A stretch of 64,000 nucleotides of DNA from Pseudocercospora fijiensis CIRAD86. Taxonomy: Eukaryota; Ascomycota; Dothideomycetes; Mycosphaerellales; Mycosphaerellaceae. The DNA lies in NCBI RefSeq assembly GCF_000340215.1, contig NW_006921536.1, forward strand, positions 3,077,016-3,141,015, in the 5' to 3' direction. How positions within the stretch are numbered: position 1 is the stretch's first letter; each line of letters opens with the position of its first letter. Shown here in pieces: positions 30,394-42,348 of the stretch. A program made the position numbers and the translations under genes. The notes under the pieces are model-generated. The model saw only the letters and a list, made by a program, of their open reading frames with translations, had not been told where the DNA came from and ran no database searches.

Positions 30394-31179
30394 ACTGATG
30401 AACGAAAGACTGCAATGAGACAAGAAAAAAAGAAAGACAGCCCCCGACCGCGACGCACCAACGGAATGAATGATATAGAGCAAAGCGAATTTCCATGGAG
30501 ATCCGATCCGGTGTGTGACAACAATGTCTGGTACCTTTCATCATCTTGGCTCATCCTGATCGAAACAATACCTGCTTACCGCAAAGTCAACCCACGGAAC
30601 GATACCAAATGTGACCTATCACCATCTTGGCATTAGTGGACAGACATATAGCAACTCCTCGTTCAGAAGCAGAATACATGTACGACCACAACACTCGATT
30701 CGGACATGGAATTCACACCGTGGCTCCCATACCAAACGAACCCCATTTCAACGCCGAAAGAAATTCGGATGCTGTCAAGTGATGCATTTATCTACAAAGT
30801 TCTTCTGTTCCTCTCACGTCTCTGGTTATCAAAATTTTCCAAGCCTATGACAGCTTGTTCCGTGCAGAGATCCATTCCCACACCTACATGACGGAAGGTC
30901 AGAAGGCTCGAAATTGCATTCGGTAAGGTCTTGGTTCATAGTCGGCCCATAAGGTATACACATTACGACCAGGTACACTATACTACACTACACTACTCCC
31001 GCTGTCTGCTTTGTCTGTCGCTTTCTTGCTTAGGTACTACTCTCTTGATGTGGGTACAGCCGTATAATCATAACAAGCTGAACAAGGCTTGCAAGTCACT
31101 CACAACTTGCAACAATAATGCAAATACAATGCGTTTCAAACGATACGCTCAGCGTTCAAATAAATGAAAAATTGCTCAC
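30394..31179. other. Intergenic region
   Basis: Shared upstream region of the membrane-protein gene and downstream region of the RA-PH gene. AT-rich towards 31000-31180 (likely 3' untranslated). No gene recognised. Confidence 0.55.
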
Positions 31180-34047
31180 TTAATCATCCCGCTTCTCACG
31201 ATCAATGATCGGCTTCGGGATCCCTTCAGCCCTCTGCTGCTTGTTGAGCAGACTACCCTCGACGAATGTACCATCTGCTTCAAGGTCGACAAGTGGTTTG
31301 CCTCCAGCGCGGCTACCATCAATCACGCCACGACCTTTGGTTTCAGTGCCCCAGCCTTGACGGTTCGCGGCAGATGCGAGGAGACCTTCACCAGTAAACC
31401 CTTCAGGCTTCTGCCTGACCGAATTCTGTCGTCGCACAGGATGGAATTCGCCCGAGCCAGACCCCGATGCTTCGCGTCGTCTTCCTTCAGGCTTGAACAC
31501 GGTCTCTTGGCGAATGCCAAGTGGGTCCTCGCGTGAGGATGCATTCATCACCAGGCCTCTCGGATCATGATTCTCAGGCGACACCCCCTTTCCCTTGCGG
31601 ACGTGATGTACTGGCTCCTTGTGCTGGGGAGTGAGGTCTACTAGCCCTGGGCTATGAGGACTAGGTGGCGGCTGGGCGGCTGGCTCTCTGTCCCTACGAA
31701 ACACCGTGGACGAAGGTATACCCAAAGGATCTTCGGGAGAGGTCGCACTCTTGATGAGACCTGCTGCTCCAACATGCTGGGGCACAAATGCGCGGCCCTT
31801 CTGAGAATGCTGAGGGGGTTCTTTGTACTCGGGCGTCAAGTCTATCAACGGCTTGGGCTGCTGTCTGCGGGAATGGGACCTAGTCAGCTCCGAGGAATCG
31901 CATCGATGGCGGCCTTGGCTTGTGTTCCTTGTAGAGCTGGAGCGCTTCATCTCGTTGTTGCTTACGTGTCTGCGAGTGCTACTTTGCCTCTGCAAACCAT
32001 CGCCTCGAGCGTCGGCCAGCCCTCCGTGAAGAAGATTCGGCCCTGATGTGAATGCTCGTTGCTCGCGAGCTTCCCTATCGGCGTTCTCCTGGCGACGCTG
32101 AGAGTACTTGCGGCCGAGCAGACCGGTATCCTTGAACTCTGTCTGATCGGCAGAGTGCGTGCGCTTGTTTACCGAAGTGCTACGATTGAGATTCGCAAGC
32201 GGCTCGTCATCTGCAAGGATCGCCTTGTTGTTCAGTGCTGGTGGAGGATGCTGTCTTCTCGTCGACACACGCCTTTGCGGCGAGAGTTGGGTATCGAATG
32301 GGTTTGATGATCTTCTGAAGCCGGGATCGTGCTGCGAGCCGGAGCTACGAGGCCTTCGGTCGAACTGGTCCATATCGATCAGAGGCTTGAAACTACCAAG
32401 CTGATAATGAGAATCCATCGATTCCTGCGGGCGGTGACGTGGATTTGCATGCCGATCAATACTGGGCGAGCGATGGCGGGACTCTCTTTCAGCAGGCGAT
32501 TGAGGCTGTTCCTCCTCCTTGGGCCTGCCCTGGCCTAACATATTCACCAGATACCAGCTGCGCCAGGCCCGAATGGTCGAATGGAAATGTTCGCCGGTCG
32601 CGCGGTCGGCTGTCGAGAAGAAGTGGACAAAGTCGCTGGAGTTCTCAAACATAGCGGTCTTCCGCTGACTTTTGATCGCATAGCACATCTTCTTCGGCGG
32701 CTTGATCTTCTTCTTCTGCCTCTCCATCAATGGTGTGTAGATGTCGAAATCGTTCAAGTGGCATAGCTTCTCAGCTTCCTTATACCTGTCAGGAGACTTC
32801 ATATGGATCACCTGACCGTCACCGAGCATTGTCACATATCGCTTTTGCCATTTGCCCACCTTCTGGGAGTGTGAGAGCCACCAAGACGTCTCGCCAGGTG
32901 GCATGCTGGGCACGCCGATAAGAGTCAATTCCTGTTCGACACTTCCTGTGCCAGGATCGATGATAATCAGGCTGTGCTGTCTATCGCTGTCCCAAGTGTT
33001 CATTACATCGCGAATTCTTTCATACCTGCGGAGCGGTCGTTGTATGCCGACCGTGGTATAATGCTCCAGCAGAAGTGCTGATCTGATGTCGATCCGTTCT
33101 GACATGACGATTGCCGCGCTTTTCAGGATTTCGGCGCAAGTAGTATCATGTTCGACGGCGAATAATCGATTAGAAGTTCCGCATTCCACCATAACCTGCC
33201 GACTGCCAGAGTTCACGGCGGAGACGGGAGCATCGTACAGTGGCACTATGCCACCTCCACCAGGTCTTATCGTTTGTTGTGCATGCTTGGCTGTCTTCGG
33301 ACGTTGCACTAGATTGGTGGACTCTGCGCCTGGAGGAGCAGCATGCTTACGCCTGAAAATGGCACCGAAACAGCCCACACTCTCGTGGTCCATGACTGGT
33401 AACTCGGTCATGCTCTTGGTCGCGCGAATCTGACCTGATTGTGGAGGCCCATCAGCGCGCACTGGCGCTTCTGCTGGCTTCGGAGGTGGGAAGAGCTCTC
33501 CGAGGGGAGCAGGCTCGGGTGGTGAAGTGGGTGGTGATGGGCGAGTTCGTCCCTTTCCTGCAAGACTCTCGTTGACGGCTCCAAGTGCTACTGGAGGCGT
33601 AATGTGTGGTGCATTGTCATTCCCGCTGGAGCTCGTGCTTCGATGTGCTCTTGGTGGAGACTGTACTATTTGCTCCTTGTAGACAGCAAGGTTGGGTGAC
33701 TGGCGCTTGGAATGATATCGTGAGGGGAGCTCGGGTGGGTGCTGCTTCGAAGCTTGACTCTGGTCGGAGGCCCTCTCAGCAGCTCCTGGCTTTCGTCGAT
33801 ACCTCGATTTGCTCCTAGCAACGGCATGGCTAGCATCTTGGGCGGGAGAGGTGGGTGGTTGGTGGGTATTGTGCATTTCGTCAGAACGATGCTTTTCTCT
33901 TTGAGAAAGATATCGCGAAGGCTGTGCAGAGGCCATGATGCATTCTGGATCGTTCTTTCCAGCGCGGTGGGCAGAATTGGGACGCGGCAGAGGGTGGGTG
34001 GGTACGGGTTGAATCAAGCTTGTGGTGTAGGCGGTGGGTACTGGCAA
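31180..34047 (-). CDS. RA and PH domain protein, 955 aa
   Basis: Single-exon 955-residue protein. The order is: Pro/Ser/Arg-rich disordered N-terminus (1-270); a Ras-association-like ubiquitin fold (about 275-370; SRQVMVECGTSNRLFAVEHD, then LLLEHYTTVGIQRPLRRYE); a PH domain (about 385-505; ETSWWLSHSQKVGKWQKRYV, KKMCYAIKSQRKTAMFEN, ending RAWRSWYLVNML); and a long low-complexity C-terminus with two or three repeats of the type FVPQH / LIDLTPEYKEPPQHSQKGR versus LVDLTPQHKEPVHHVRKGK. The RA-PH tandem is also found in MRL-type adaptors (RIAM, lamellipodin) that couple small GTPases to actin, and in fungal proteins of cortical or polarity function; that role is an inference. The start could also be the Met in MASAQPSRYLSQ (residue 38). 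Confidence 0.82.
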   Translation of the reverse strand: MPVPTAYTTSLIQPVPTHPLPRPNSAHRAGKNDPECIMASAQPSRYLSQREKHRSDEMHNTHQPPTSPAQDASHAVARSKSRYRRKPGAAERASDQSQASKQHPPELPSRYHSKRQSPNLAVYKEQIVQSPPRAHRSTSSSGNDNAPHITPPVALGAVNESLAGKGRTRPSPPTSPPEPAPLGELFPPPKPAEAPVRADGPPQSGQIRATKSMTELPVMDHESVGCFGAIFRRKHAAPPGAESTNLVQRPKTAKHAQQTIRPGGGGIVPLYDAPVSAVNSGSRQVMVECGTSNRLFAVEHDTTCAEILKSAAIVMSERIDIRSALLLEHYTTVGIQRPLRRYERIRDVMNTWDSDRQHSLIIIDPGTGSVEQELTLIGVPSMPPGETSWWLSHSQKVGKWQKRYVTMLGDGQVIHMKSPDRYKEAEKLCHLNDFDIYTPLMERQKKKIKPPKKMCYAIKSQRKTAMFENSSDFVHFFSTADRATGEHFHSTIRAWRSWYLVNMLGQGRPKEEEQPQSPAERESRHRSPSIDRHANPRHRPQESMDSHYQLGSFKPLIDMDQFDRRPRSSGSQHDPGFRRSSNPFDTQLSPQRRVSTRRQHPPPALNNKAILADDEPLANLNRSTSVNKRTHSADQTEFKDTGLLGRKYSQRRQENADREAREQRAFTSGPNLLHGGLADARGDGLQRQSSTRRHVSNNEMKRSSSTRNTSQGRHRCDSSELTRSHSRRQQPKPLIDLTPEYKEPPQHSQKGRAFVPQHVGAAGLIKSATSPEDPLGIPSSTVFRRDREPAAQPPPSPHSPGLVDLTPQHKEPVHHVRKGKGVSPENHDPRGLVMNASSREDPLGIRQETVFKPEGRRREASGSGSGEFHPVRRQNSVRQKPEGFTGEGLLASAANRQGWGTETKGRGVIDGSRAGGKPLVDLEADGTFVEGSLLNKQQRAEGIPKPIIDREKRDD

Positions 34048-34290
34048 GGTGTGCAGGGTGGGCTTCCAATGGACGTTTGGTGGCGATGGTCATGACATGC
34101 ATCAAAGGGCGTTCCGGGGGGTCGAGAATGGATGCTCGCTGTCGCAAAGCCGGGCGACACGTCGAGGAGGAGTGCGGAGTGCGGAGTGCAGAGTGCGTGC
34201 TTCAGTTGCAAGCAGGAGTTGAAATTATCATTACGCGCTTGGCCAGCGCGTGTTTGAGCAAGGGAAAAGGGTCACCCCACAATCAACGCT
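34048..34290. other. Upstream region of the RA-PH gene
   Basis: Host-like DNA leading to the repeat border at about 34290-34320. It contains a short tandem GTGCGGA/GTGCAGA run at about 34171-34192. No gene seen. Confidence 0.5.
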
Positions 34291-34299
34291 GCTAGGCTC

Positions 34300-34977
34300 A
34301 AGCTAATCGTGCCGAATCGCCAAGCCTGCTCGTCGCAGCATCCCCTTAACCGCCTCCGTGGTTAAGTCCGTCGAACACCTACCCTGGCAATCCCCTTGTT
34401 AGGTTCCACTTTCTGTGCTAAATCCGGTATAGCCCTATACAAAACTATATCGCCCCTCGAATAGCGATCGTATCCGATTAGGGCTCGGATTTAGCCGTAG
34501 TAGAGCTTAAGGTTAAGAAGCCGACACTCTTACGAGTCGTCGCTAGTAAAGGTTCTATAGTCTAAACTCTACTAAGTAAAGGTATAGAAGGTATAGAAGA
34601 AGGCATATAATAGAAGCGCTAAGTACGCTATTAAGACAAGTATATAGACTATATAGACTATAAATTAAGACCTTCTAATAACTAATTAGCTACTAACCGA
34701 GTTTCGGCTGTCTTATATACGCCGTCGACTAAGTCGCTATAAGCTTAGTAAAGAGACACTTCTAGCACTAATTAAACCGCCGAGTCTACTTAAGAAGTAG
34801 TTTAATATTAGTCTACTTATAGCTAAGGTTAACCGGCTCGTAGAGGTAGTAAGGGACTTAAGGGTAGATATAAACCTCCTATAGAAGGAGGTTAAGAAGG
34901 AGGTTAAGAAGGAGGTTAAGAAGGAGGTTATAGAGTCGCCTATAGTAGTTACTAGCTCCGCCGAAGAAGGCTCTCGA
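34300..34977 (+). mobile_element. Unclassified RIP-mutated repeat, left half of the block-3 host element
   Basis: TAG/TAA-rich sequence with faint plus-strand coding (VRDLRVDINLL, then KEV repeated four times from the 12-bp tandem unit AAGAAGGAGGTT at about 34888-34932, and a VVTSSAEEGSR end). It is cut at 34977 by chromovirus B. It continues for only 46 bp (42115-42160) before chromovirus C and then again after 56829. It may be one end of the piggyBac-like element or a separate element; I could not decide. Confidence 0.45.
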
Positions 34978-35174
34978 TATTAGAGCTAAAGAGGCTATAC
35001 GTAATTAGCATATAATTAGGCCGAGTAAAGCTAGGGTCTTAGTGCCTTAGGCAGGGCTTGGCGCTTAGCGTTAGGCTAACTCTCCCGCCTTCCTCCCTCT
35101 CCTCCTAGATCCTTATCGAATACTACCTATACCTACTACTACCCTATCTACCTACTAATATAACCCTTCTTATA
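34978..35174 (+). repeat. 5' LTR of chromovirus B
   Basis: 197 bp, begins TATTAG (from TGTTAG) and ends TTCTTATA (TTCTTACA in the 3' LTR). Confidence 0.9.
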
Positions 35175-35399
35175 TAGTATTCGATCTACCCTTTAAGGGC
35201 AGCAGCTAGATAGTCCTTATTTCAAGCTTTTAGCGGTATAGCTACGAATAAGACTAATCTAACTATATTGCGCCCGAAGAACGGGACCTATACGTACTAT
35301 TCTATCGAAACAACCGTACTAATTATTAAGCAAGGCCTTCTATACGGCCTATTATACTAAGTCAATCGCACTAGACTAATATCTACTAATTCCGCTATA

Positions 35400-36690
35400 T
35401 CCGCATCTTAGGGGCTAACAATATATTATTAGTATTATCCCCTATTATAATAGCCGGCTTATTACGAAATAACAACCGTACTATCGCTAGTAGCGCTAGC
35501 AATAACAACGCTAGTAGCACAGTTCCTGCTAAAGTGCCTGCTAAAGTGCCTCCTACCGAAGAGCCTGCTATAGGACCTATTAAAGAAGAACCTGCAATTC
35601 TAGGTAATAATCTAGAATTACCTGTTAACGACATTCTTAATAACATTGTTAATCGACGATATAGCTAGCCGGCCTTTAGCCTCTAGCTAGTAGCGAGGCT
35701 TTAAGAAGCTACCTAAAACAGGCTTACTGCCTTGCGTTAAGAATAACAGCTAAAGGATAATCTTCTCGAGATTCGCTGCCTCTAGGAATCTCTAACAACT
35801 ACTACTAAGCTAGCAGCAGGACCTTCTTTACTACCTATCTAAAAGAAGGATGCTAAACTTAAGGACTGCACCGTATTTAATAGCTCTAGTCGGAAGCAGT
35901 ACAACGACTACATTCGTAACTGTAAACTTAACTAGCGCAACGTACTAAGAGCGCTACTAGACGACTATTCCTTAGTCGTACACGCTATGCAGTACATTAA
36001 TAGCGACCTAAAGCGTATATAGGATAACTATTTTGACTCCCTTAACGATTAGACCGCTATTTAGTAGCAGACCTACAAAACTATTATACTAGACACCCTT
36101 AGAAACCCTATACTAAGGCAATAACATGCTTAGGACCTATATCTTCGAGCTAAATAGAAGACTAATTAATCGGCTCGCTTATTTGAGGCCTATTTAAAGA
36201 CCCTCGAGGATGACCTCCTAGCTAAGACTAATTCTATATAGATCTCCGAAATACGCCCTAAGCTTAGGTAGGAGCTTATTCTCGAATTGGACCGCCGCCG
36301 TGTATTTAAATAGGCTAACCTAACATGTATTCAATTCATAGTCGAGGTAGAAACAGCTAAACGAGCTGTTTAACTCTAATAAAGACTAGAATCGAGGATC
36401 CGACTAACTAGTACTAACTATAGCAACCGTAGTAGCCGCGGAGGAAATCAAGGTTCCTACTAAGACAACAGCGCTAACAATAGGAACAGTAACAACGACC
36501 GTAGAAGAGGCCGTAGCCGCCGGCTATATAGAGGAGGCCGCGATAGGGGCCGTAGAAGGGGCTCGTATCCTTACAACGCTAACCGCTTAACTAATAACAA
36601 TAGCTACGGCAGTCTACTAACCGGATTAAAGTGCTTCAATTGTAATAGTACTAGCTATCTACTAGGCTAATGCGACAAACCTAAGAACTA
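35400..36690 (+). pseudogene. Gag of chromovirus B
   Basis: Plus-strand gag starting around LGANNILLVL with Pro-Ala-Lys-Val repeats and ILNNIVNRRYS, followed by a helical capsid region (DDYSLVVHAMQYINSDLKRI). The end is at about 36628-36672, a CCHC knuckle read as KCFNCNSTSYLLG, stop, CDKPKN, where the His is changed to Tyr (CAC to TAC). The minus-strand frame at 35395-35646 is its antisense shadow. Confidence 0.8.
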
Positions 36691-36779
36691 GGCCCGAATT
36701 AACCGTGCTTCCGCTAAGTATAGGAAACACCTTTTAGCCGCTAATGCTACCCTAGTCGGCTCTTTTAATTAGTCGAAAA

Positions 36780-39700
36780 AAGAGTAAGCGCCGCACTAAC
36801 TATTAGCCTTGTGCGGCGTAAGACTATCGACATTGTGCTAGCTATAATACGCTCCTACCTTATATAGGACACGAAGGGCACTACCTATTAAACTAAGGTT
36901 ATACTAGATCTAGGAAATTCAGTTAGTGCCCTTATTAGCTATCGCCTAGCTAAGCAATTAGACCTTCGACAACTGCCGAAGACTAACCTACTAACCCTTG
37001 CTTAGTTTAATAACGCTCGGCACTTAACCTATAGGGCCTACTATATTCCTATAGCTCTAAAGGACGACCTCGGAAATGAGCGCCTACTAGACTTTACTGC
37101 CTACGTAGTAGATATAGACAACCTATATAGGGGAGCTACTATTATTATTAGCAACCCTGTTCTTAAGTACTACGCTGTAGCTATAGACCTAGGCCTCTAG
37201 AAGTAGCGATTTAGAATCGCTAGGAAGGAGGACATTAAATATATTAATGTTAGCGAGTGTCCTAATAATATTAGGGTCCTGTTTATTAGCAACCTAATAC
37301 TAGCCTTAGCCTTAGCTAATCCGACTGCCGATTTGCTCGGTAGTAATAACGATAAACCTATGCCCCCTAATAATCCTAATTAGCTTGCTCGTATACTAGA
37401 GCCTATCCGAGAGACCTATATTAAGGTGTTCAAACACTACTTAGTATCGACATTGCCTATGTTTAAAGAGACGGATTATAAGATTAATATTATAGAGGGC
37501 AAAGAGGTCCCTTTTAGACCCCTCTACAACCTTAGTAAGCGAGAGCTTGCTATATTGCGTAAGTACCTAGAGGAAAACCTAGCTAATAGTCGAATTCGGT
37601 ATAGTAACAGCCCTGCTAGTATACCTATCCTGTTCGTACTAAAGAAGGATAGTAGCCTACGCCTATATATCGACTATCGTAGGCTTAACGCTATTACTAT
37701 TAAAGACCGCTATCTACTCCCCCTTATTAATGAGACCCTCGATCGCCTTTCTAGGGCTTACTACTATACTATACTAGACATTAAGGATACGTACTATCGT
37801 ATCCGCATTCGTAAGGGTAACGAATAGAAAACAGCCTTCCGTACTCGCTATAGCTATTTCGAATACTTAGTTATACTATTTAGCCTAGCTAATGCCCCTA
37901 TAACATTCTAGTCCTATATTAATCGAGCCCTTTTAGGCCTGTTAGACTATCTCTGTATAGTTTACCTAGATAACATCCTAGTTTACACACATTTACCTAA
38001 TATTGCAGAACACTAGGCCGTAGTACGTAAGGTCCTCGACCGCCTACGAGCCTATAGACTATATTACAAACCTTCTAAATGCACCTTTGCTGCTAAAGAG
38101 GTGTTATTCCTTAGCTTCCTCGTATTAACTAAGGGTGTTAAGGCTAATCCTAATCGGATTAAGACTATTACTAAATAGCCTGTTCCTACTTCGATTAAGG
38201 AACTATAGTCGTTCCTCGGCTTCGCTAATTTCTATCGTCGCTTTATTAAGAGCTATTTACGGCATGTGATGCCCCTAACTAAGCTTACTAAAACTAAGGC
38301 TAACCCGTCTAGAGAGTTTAAATAGACTAATAAAACGCAAGCCGCTTTTAACGGTCTAAAGCAACGCTTTACTAAAGTGCCCCTATTGCACTATTTTATA
38401 CTAAGCAAGCAGATCCGTATTAAGACTAACGCTTTACAGTTCGCTATATCGGCTATTATGTTATAGCAATTAGATAAGGACTATTACTAGCACCTAATTG
38501 CCTTCTTTTTACGAAAGATAATCGATATAGAGCGTCGCTACGAGACCTACGAGTAAGAGCTCCTAGCTATTATCGAGGCCTTTAAACATTAGAGGCACTA
38601 TCTCGATAGTGCATAGCATACTATTTAGGTCTATACAGACTATAACAACCTCCGTAGTATTACTAAGGTTACTAGGGTTATAGGTCGATAGGCTAGATAG
38701 GCCGTCTACCTCGCTAGGTTTGATTTTAATATATTATATCGGCTAGGCGTAAGCAACCCTACTAATAGCCTATCGAGGCGACCTAATTACGATAGCGAGA
38801 CCTAATATATCAATTCTTTGTTTCTAACCCTATAGCATAAGATTGCTATAGCCTGTATTATTAATAAGCAAGCGTAGGATAAGCGGACTTCTAGACCCCG
38901 CGGCGATAACAAATACTATAGCGGAGTTGTCGTTCTTCTAGTGCACGTTAAAAGAAAGGACGTAGATCGCTCGAGCTATAATAACTCGATTGAAGACATT
39001 GCTATCTATAGTAATAGCCTATATAGCGACAGCACTATAGAAGAGGTTGTAGTAGTTCCGGCTGCTAGTGCTATTAGATATATATAATGCGTACCTCGTT
39101 TAATAGCGAGGGTGCTATTAAATAACCTTACAAATAGGGATAGTTAATCGTTTATAGATAAGCTGTTGCGTGCTTAGCAGAGGGACGCCTTTGCTATCGA
39201 GCGTATTAATAGGCTTATAAGTAGGCGAACGACTCGATCTAGCAAAAGTAATTAGTCGATCGACGACAAAGGTTATTTAAAGTTTAAGGGCAGATACTAT
39301 GTCCCCGCTAAACAATCGATTAGACAAGAGCTTTTAAAGAGGCACTATAATAGTAAGCTCGCTAGTTACTATAGCATAGAGAGGTCGCACGAGTTACTAT
39401 CGCGCACATACTACTAGCTAAATAGTAAGCGGCATATAAAGGAGTATATATAGACCTATATAGTATACTAGCGAGTTAAAGCACTAAAGCACTTACTATT
39501 TAGCGAGTTGTCTTCACTCCCTGTTCTAAAGAAGCCTTTTGCAGAGCTTACAATAGACTTTATTATAGGTCTTCCCCCTACTAAGCGGAGAGAAAGCAAA
39601 GACGTCTTTAACGCTATACTAGTTATTGTAGACCGTTTTACTAAGGGTGCTCGCTACATTCCTACTCGGAAAGACTAGACTGCTATTAATATAGCAGAGG

Positions 39701-40680
39701 CGCTATAGAGTGACATCTTCTATACCTATTAGGGAACCCCTAAGGGGATAGTCTCCGATAGGGGCTCGATATTTATATCTTACTATTAGAGCGAGATTTG
39801 CTTATAGCTAAGACTAAAGCATCGGCTGTTAACAGCCTTCTATCTACAGACTGACGGTTAGACAGAGAGGCAGAATGCTACCCTATAGCAGTACCTACGT
39901 AGCTATATTAATAAGAACCCCGAGGATTGGGTTAACCTCCTATAGCCTATAGAATTCGTGTATAACAATAGTGTACATTTATTAACTAAGATCTCGCCCT
40001 ATATAGCTATAATAGGCTAGAATGCTGCTATACTATAGGACCTACTATCGCTCGAAGCCGAGCGTAAGGAAAGGGAAGCGCGTTAAGTACCCGAAACACT
40101 AGCAGCTATTAAGAGGGTTTAGAAGATGCGAGAAATCTATACTAAAATAGCCGAGAAGTTAACAAAGGCTTAAGAGTACTAAAAGACCTACTACGATAGG
40201 CGCTATATACTAATAACCTTTAAGTAAGGCGATATAGTTATACTTAGCACAAAGAACCTCCGCATCCGTAAATACCTATTACCTAATAGCAAAACAAGGC
40301 CTAAGCTCGCACTAAGATACATCGGCCTATTCCGCATTCGAGAGGCTAAGGGCATATAGGCCTATTAGTTGTAGCTCCTACCTTATTACACTATCTATAA
40401 CACCTTCTATATATCCCTCCTTAAGCCGTACTATCTACGCGAAGGGGACGAAGCCCCTACAGAACACGAAGACATACTAGCGGATAGTAAGGAGCTATAG
40501 TCTATAGAACGTATCCTATAGTATCGCACTAGGTAAGGCAAGAAGGAGTACCTACTAAGATAGTAAGGCTATTTACCTAAATAGGACTCGTAGGAAGCTA
40601 AAGACTCTTTTAAAGACATAACTAAGTTGTTAGATAAGTATTGGACTAGCGTAAAGAACAAGAAGAAGGCTAAGGGCCTA
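36780..40680 (+). pseudogene. Pol of chromovirus B with C-terminal chromodomain
   Basis: Domains in order: protease (VILDLGNSVSALISYRLAKQ, about 36898-36960); reverse transcriptase ([34 protein letters not shown]; catalytic box YLDN at about 37962-37973); and RNase H (about 38400-38630). Integrase follows (about 39300-40100: a T-I-D-F segment, IVSDRGSIFIS and LQTDG, stop, TERQN). The chromodomain lies at about 40501-40645 (IERILQYRTR, KKEYLLRW, GYLPK, DSWEAKDSFKDITKLLDKYW with stops at Trp positions). A chromodomain after integrase defines chromoviruses and is thought to target insertion to heterochromatin. Confidence 0.88.
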
Positions 40681-40689
40681 TAATGTTAC

Positions 40690-41917
40690 TAGAAAGGCCT
40701 AGGAATAATACTACCCCCGGGGTGCTATTAAGCTAACTAATTAGAGGCAAGCAATTGTTAGTAAAGGACAATAAGACTACACTACGATAACGGACGCGCA
40801 ACGAGTACTAACGAGCGCACTATTACTATTAACTAATTGCCTACTCTTTTAAGGACTCTACCTCTTTACTAACGCGCCCTATAGGTCCCCCTTTTATTCC
40901 TTTATTCTATCGAGGCCTTAAGGCCTAGGCGATCTGCGAGGACGGCGCACGCGTAAATAGCGATAGTAATAATAACGACGGCGCGGCCGGCGCGGCTATA
41001 TTAGTAACAGTGTTGCGGAGTGTGTTGCTATTTAAGAAAGGAAGGACACAACTATATTAGTAACGGTGTTGCCGAGTTGTTATTAGTTAAAGAAGGAAAT
41101 TAGAAGAAGGTAAAGTTAGCGCTAAGACGACTAGCGCTGCTATTATTAACATTACTTGCTATTGTTACTGCGCCTATAGACACAACCTCGCCTGCACTAC
41201 GAGCCTAAGGCACCTTTAATTAAAACTTTGATTAAAACTTTAAGCCGCTTAAAAGATTGAGCGACTAATAGACTAGCTAACTAAGAGCAAAACTATAGAG
41301 CTAAGCTAGCTAGGGTCGATCTTGCGGACAATAGGTTACTCCTCGATCTATCTAACCCTTTAAGCGAGGCGAACCTCTACTACTGCACTTATAATAGCCT
41401 TTACCTATAGAAACTAGACGAGCTGTGTTTTTTCGGAAAAGATAAGATAAGATTAACACTTAAAGGCTACCAAACCTAACTAATTAGGGCTAGCGAAACT
41501 ACAAACAATAATAGCCCTCGTAATAATAAGAACAAACCCTCGGAAGCGGATATAGCTAGGTCTTTTAAGAGTAGACGTAAAGAACTCGGTACGACATTAC
41601 TTAGAGCGGGGGTAGGGCTGCAATACCTCGTACGTCTACCTATTATAGTAGGGAAGACGCGCTTGTATTGTAATTAGTCGAAGGCCCTTAATTCTTGTAG
41701 ATACATATCACTTTATATTTCGTTATATATAGGGATAGCGCAGTTAGAAGTTAGACATTGTATTAGAAGGTAAGGTTTAATATAGTTATATAATTAGGTA
41801 GTTAAGTGTTTAATTTAGCGCGGGCTAAGTAGCTTATTAGACTTGCTAAGTTAGCGGCAATAGAGGTCGTAGAACATAGATAGGCTACGAGGGCGCGGCC
41901 TTTAGAAAGGAAGCGTA
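40690..41917 (+). other. Non-coding 3' region of chromovirus B
   Basis: About 1.2 kb between the chromodomain and the 3' LTR with no protein similarity that I can see, and GC-rich patches (GCGCGGCCGGCGCGGCT near 40980). Its inverse is conserved in copy C at about 42349-43570, so it belongs to the family. Confidence 0.7.
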
Positions 41918-42114
41918 TATTAGAGCTAAAGAGGCTATACGTAATTAGCATATAATTAGGCCGAGTGAAGCTAGGGTCTTAGTGCCTTAGGCAGGGCTTG
42001 GCGCTTAGCGTTAGGCTAACTCTCCCGCCTTCCTCCCTCTCCTCCTAGATCCTTATCGAATACTACCTGTACCTACTACTACCCTATCTACCTGCTAACA
42101 TAACCCTTCTTACA
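41918..42114 (+). repeat. 3' LTR of chromovirus B
   Basis: 197 bp, pair of 34978-35174; ends TTCTTACA, followed directly by the target duplication CTCGA. Confidence 0.9.
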
Positions 42115-42160
42115 CTCGAAGTAAGGTAATAGTTATTAAAAGGGCGGAGTTTAAGGCACT
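42115..42160. other. 46-bp spacer between chromoviruses B and C
   Basis: Starts with the CTCGA duplication of B and ends with the GCACT duplication of C, so it is original host-repeat DNA left between two independent insertions. Confidence 0.85.
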
Positions 42161-42348
42161 TATAAAAAGGGTATATTAGTAGGTAGATAGGGTAGTAGTA
42201 GGTACGAGTAGTATTCGATAGAGAACTAGGAGGAGAAGGAGGAAGGTAGGCTAGTTAGCCTAACGCTAAGCGCTAAGCCCTGCCTAAGGCACTAAGACCC
42301 TAGCTTTACTCGAGCTAGTTATATACTAATTACGTATAGCCTCTAACA
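42161..42348 (-). repeat. 3' LTR of chromovirus C
   Basis: 188 bp, begins TATAAAAAGGG and ends CCTCTAACA on the plus strand. Preceded by the GCACT duplication. Confidence 0.9.

Larger units (their letters stand above)
34978..42114 (+). mobile_element. Complete Ty3/gypsy chromovirus copy B, RIP-mutated
   Basis: 7137 bp with 197-bp LTRs (34978-35174 and 41918-42114) and a perfect 5-bp target duplication CTCGA (34973-34977, 42115-42119). The two LTRs differ by about five positions, all transitions. Plus-strand order is gag, CCHC knuckle, protease, reverse transcriptase, RNase H, integrase, chromodomain, then about 1.2 kb without coding sequence before the 3' LTR. Frames are broken by TAG/TAA, so it is inactive. 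Confidence 0.93.
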
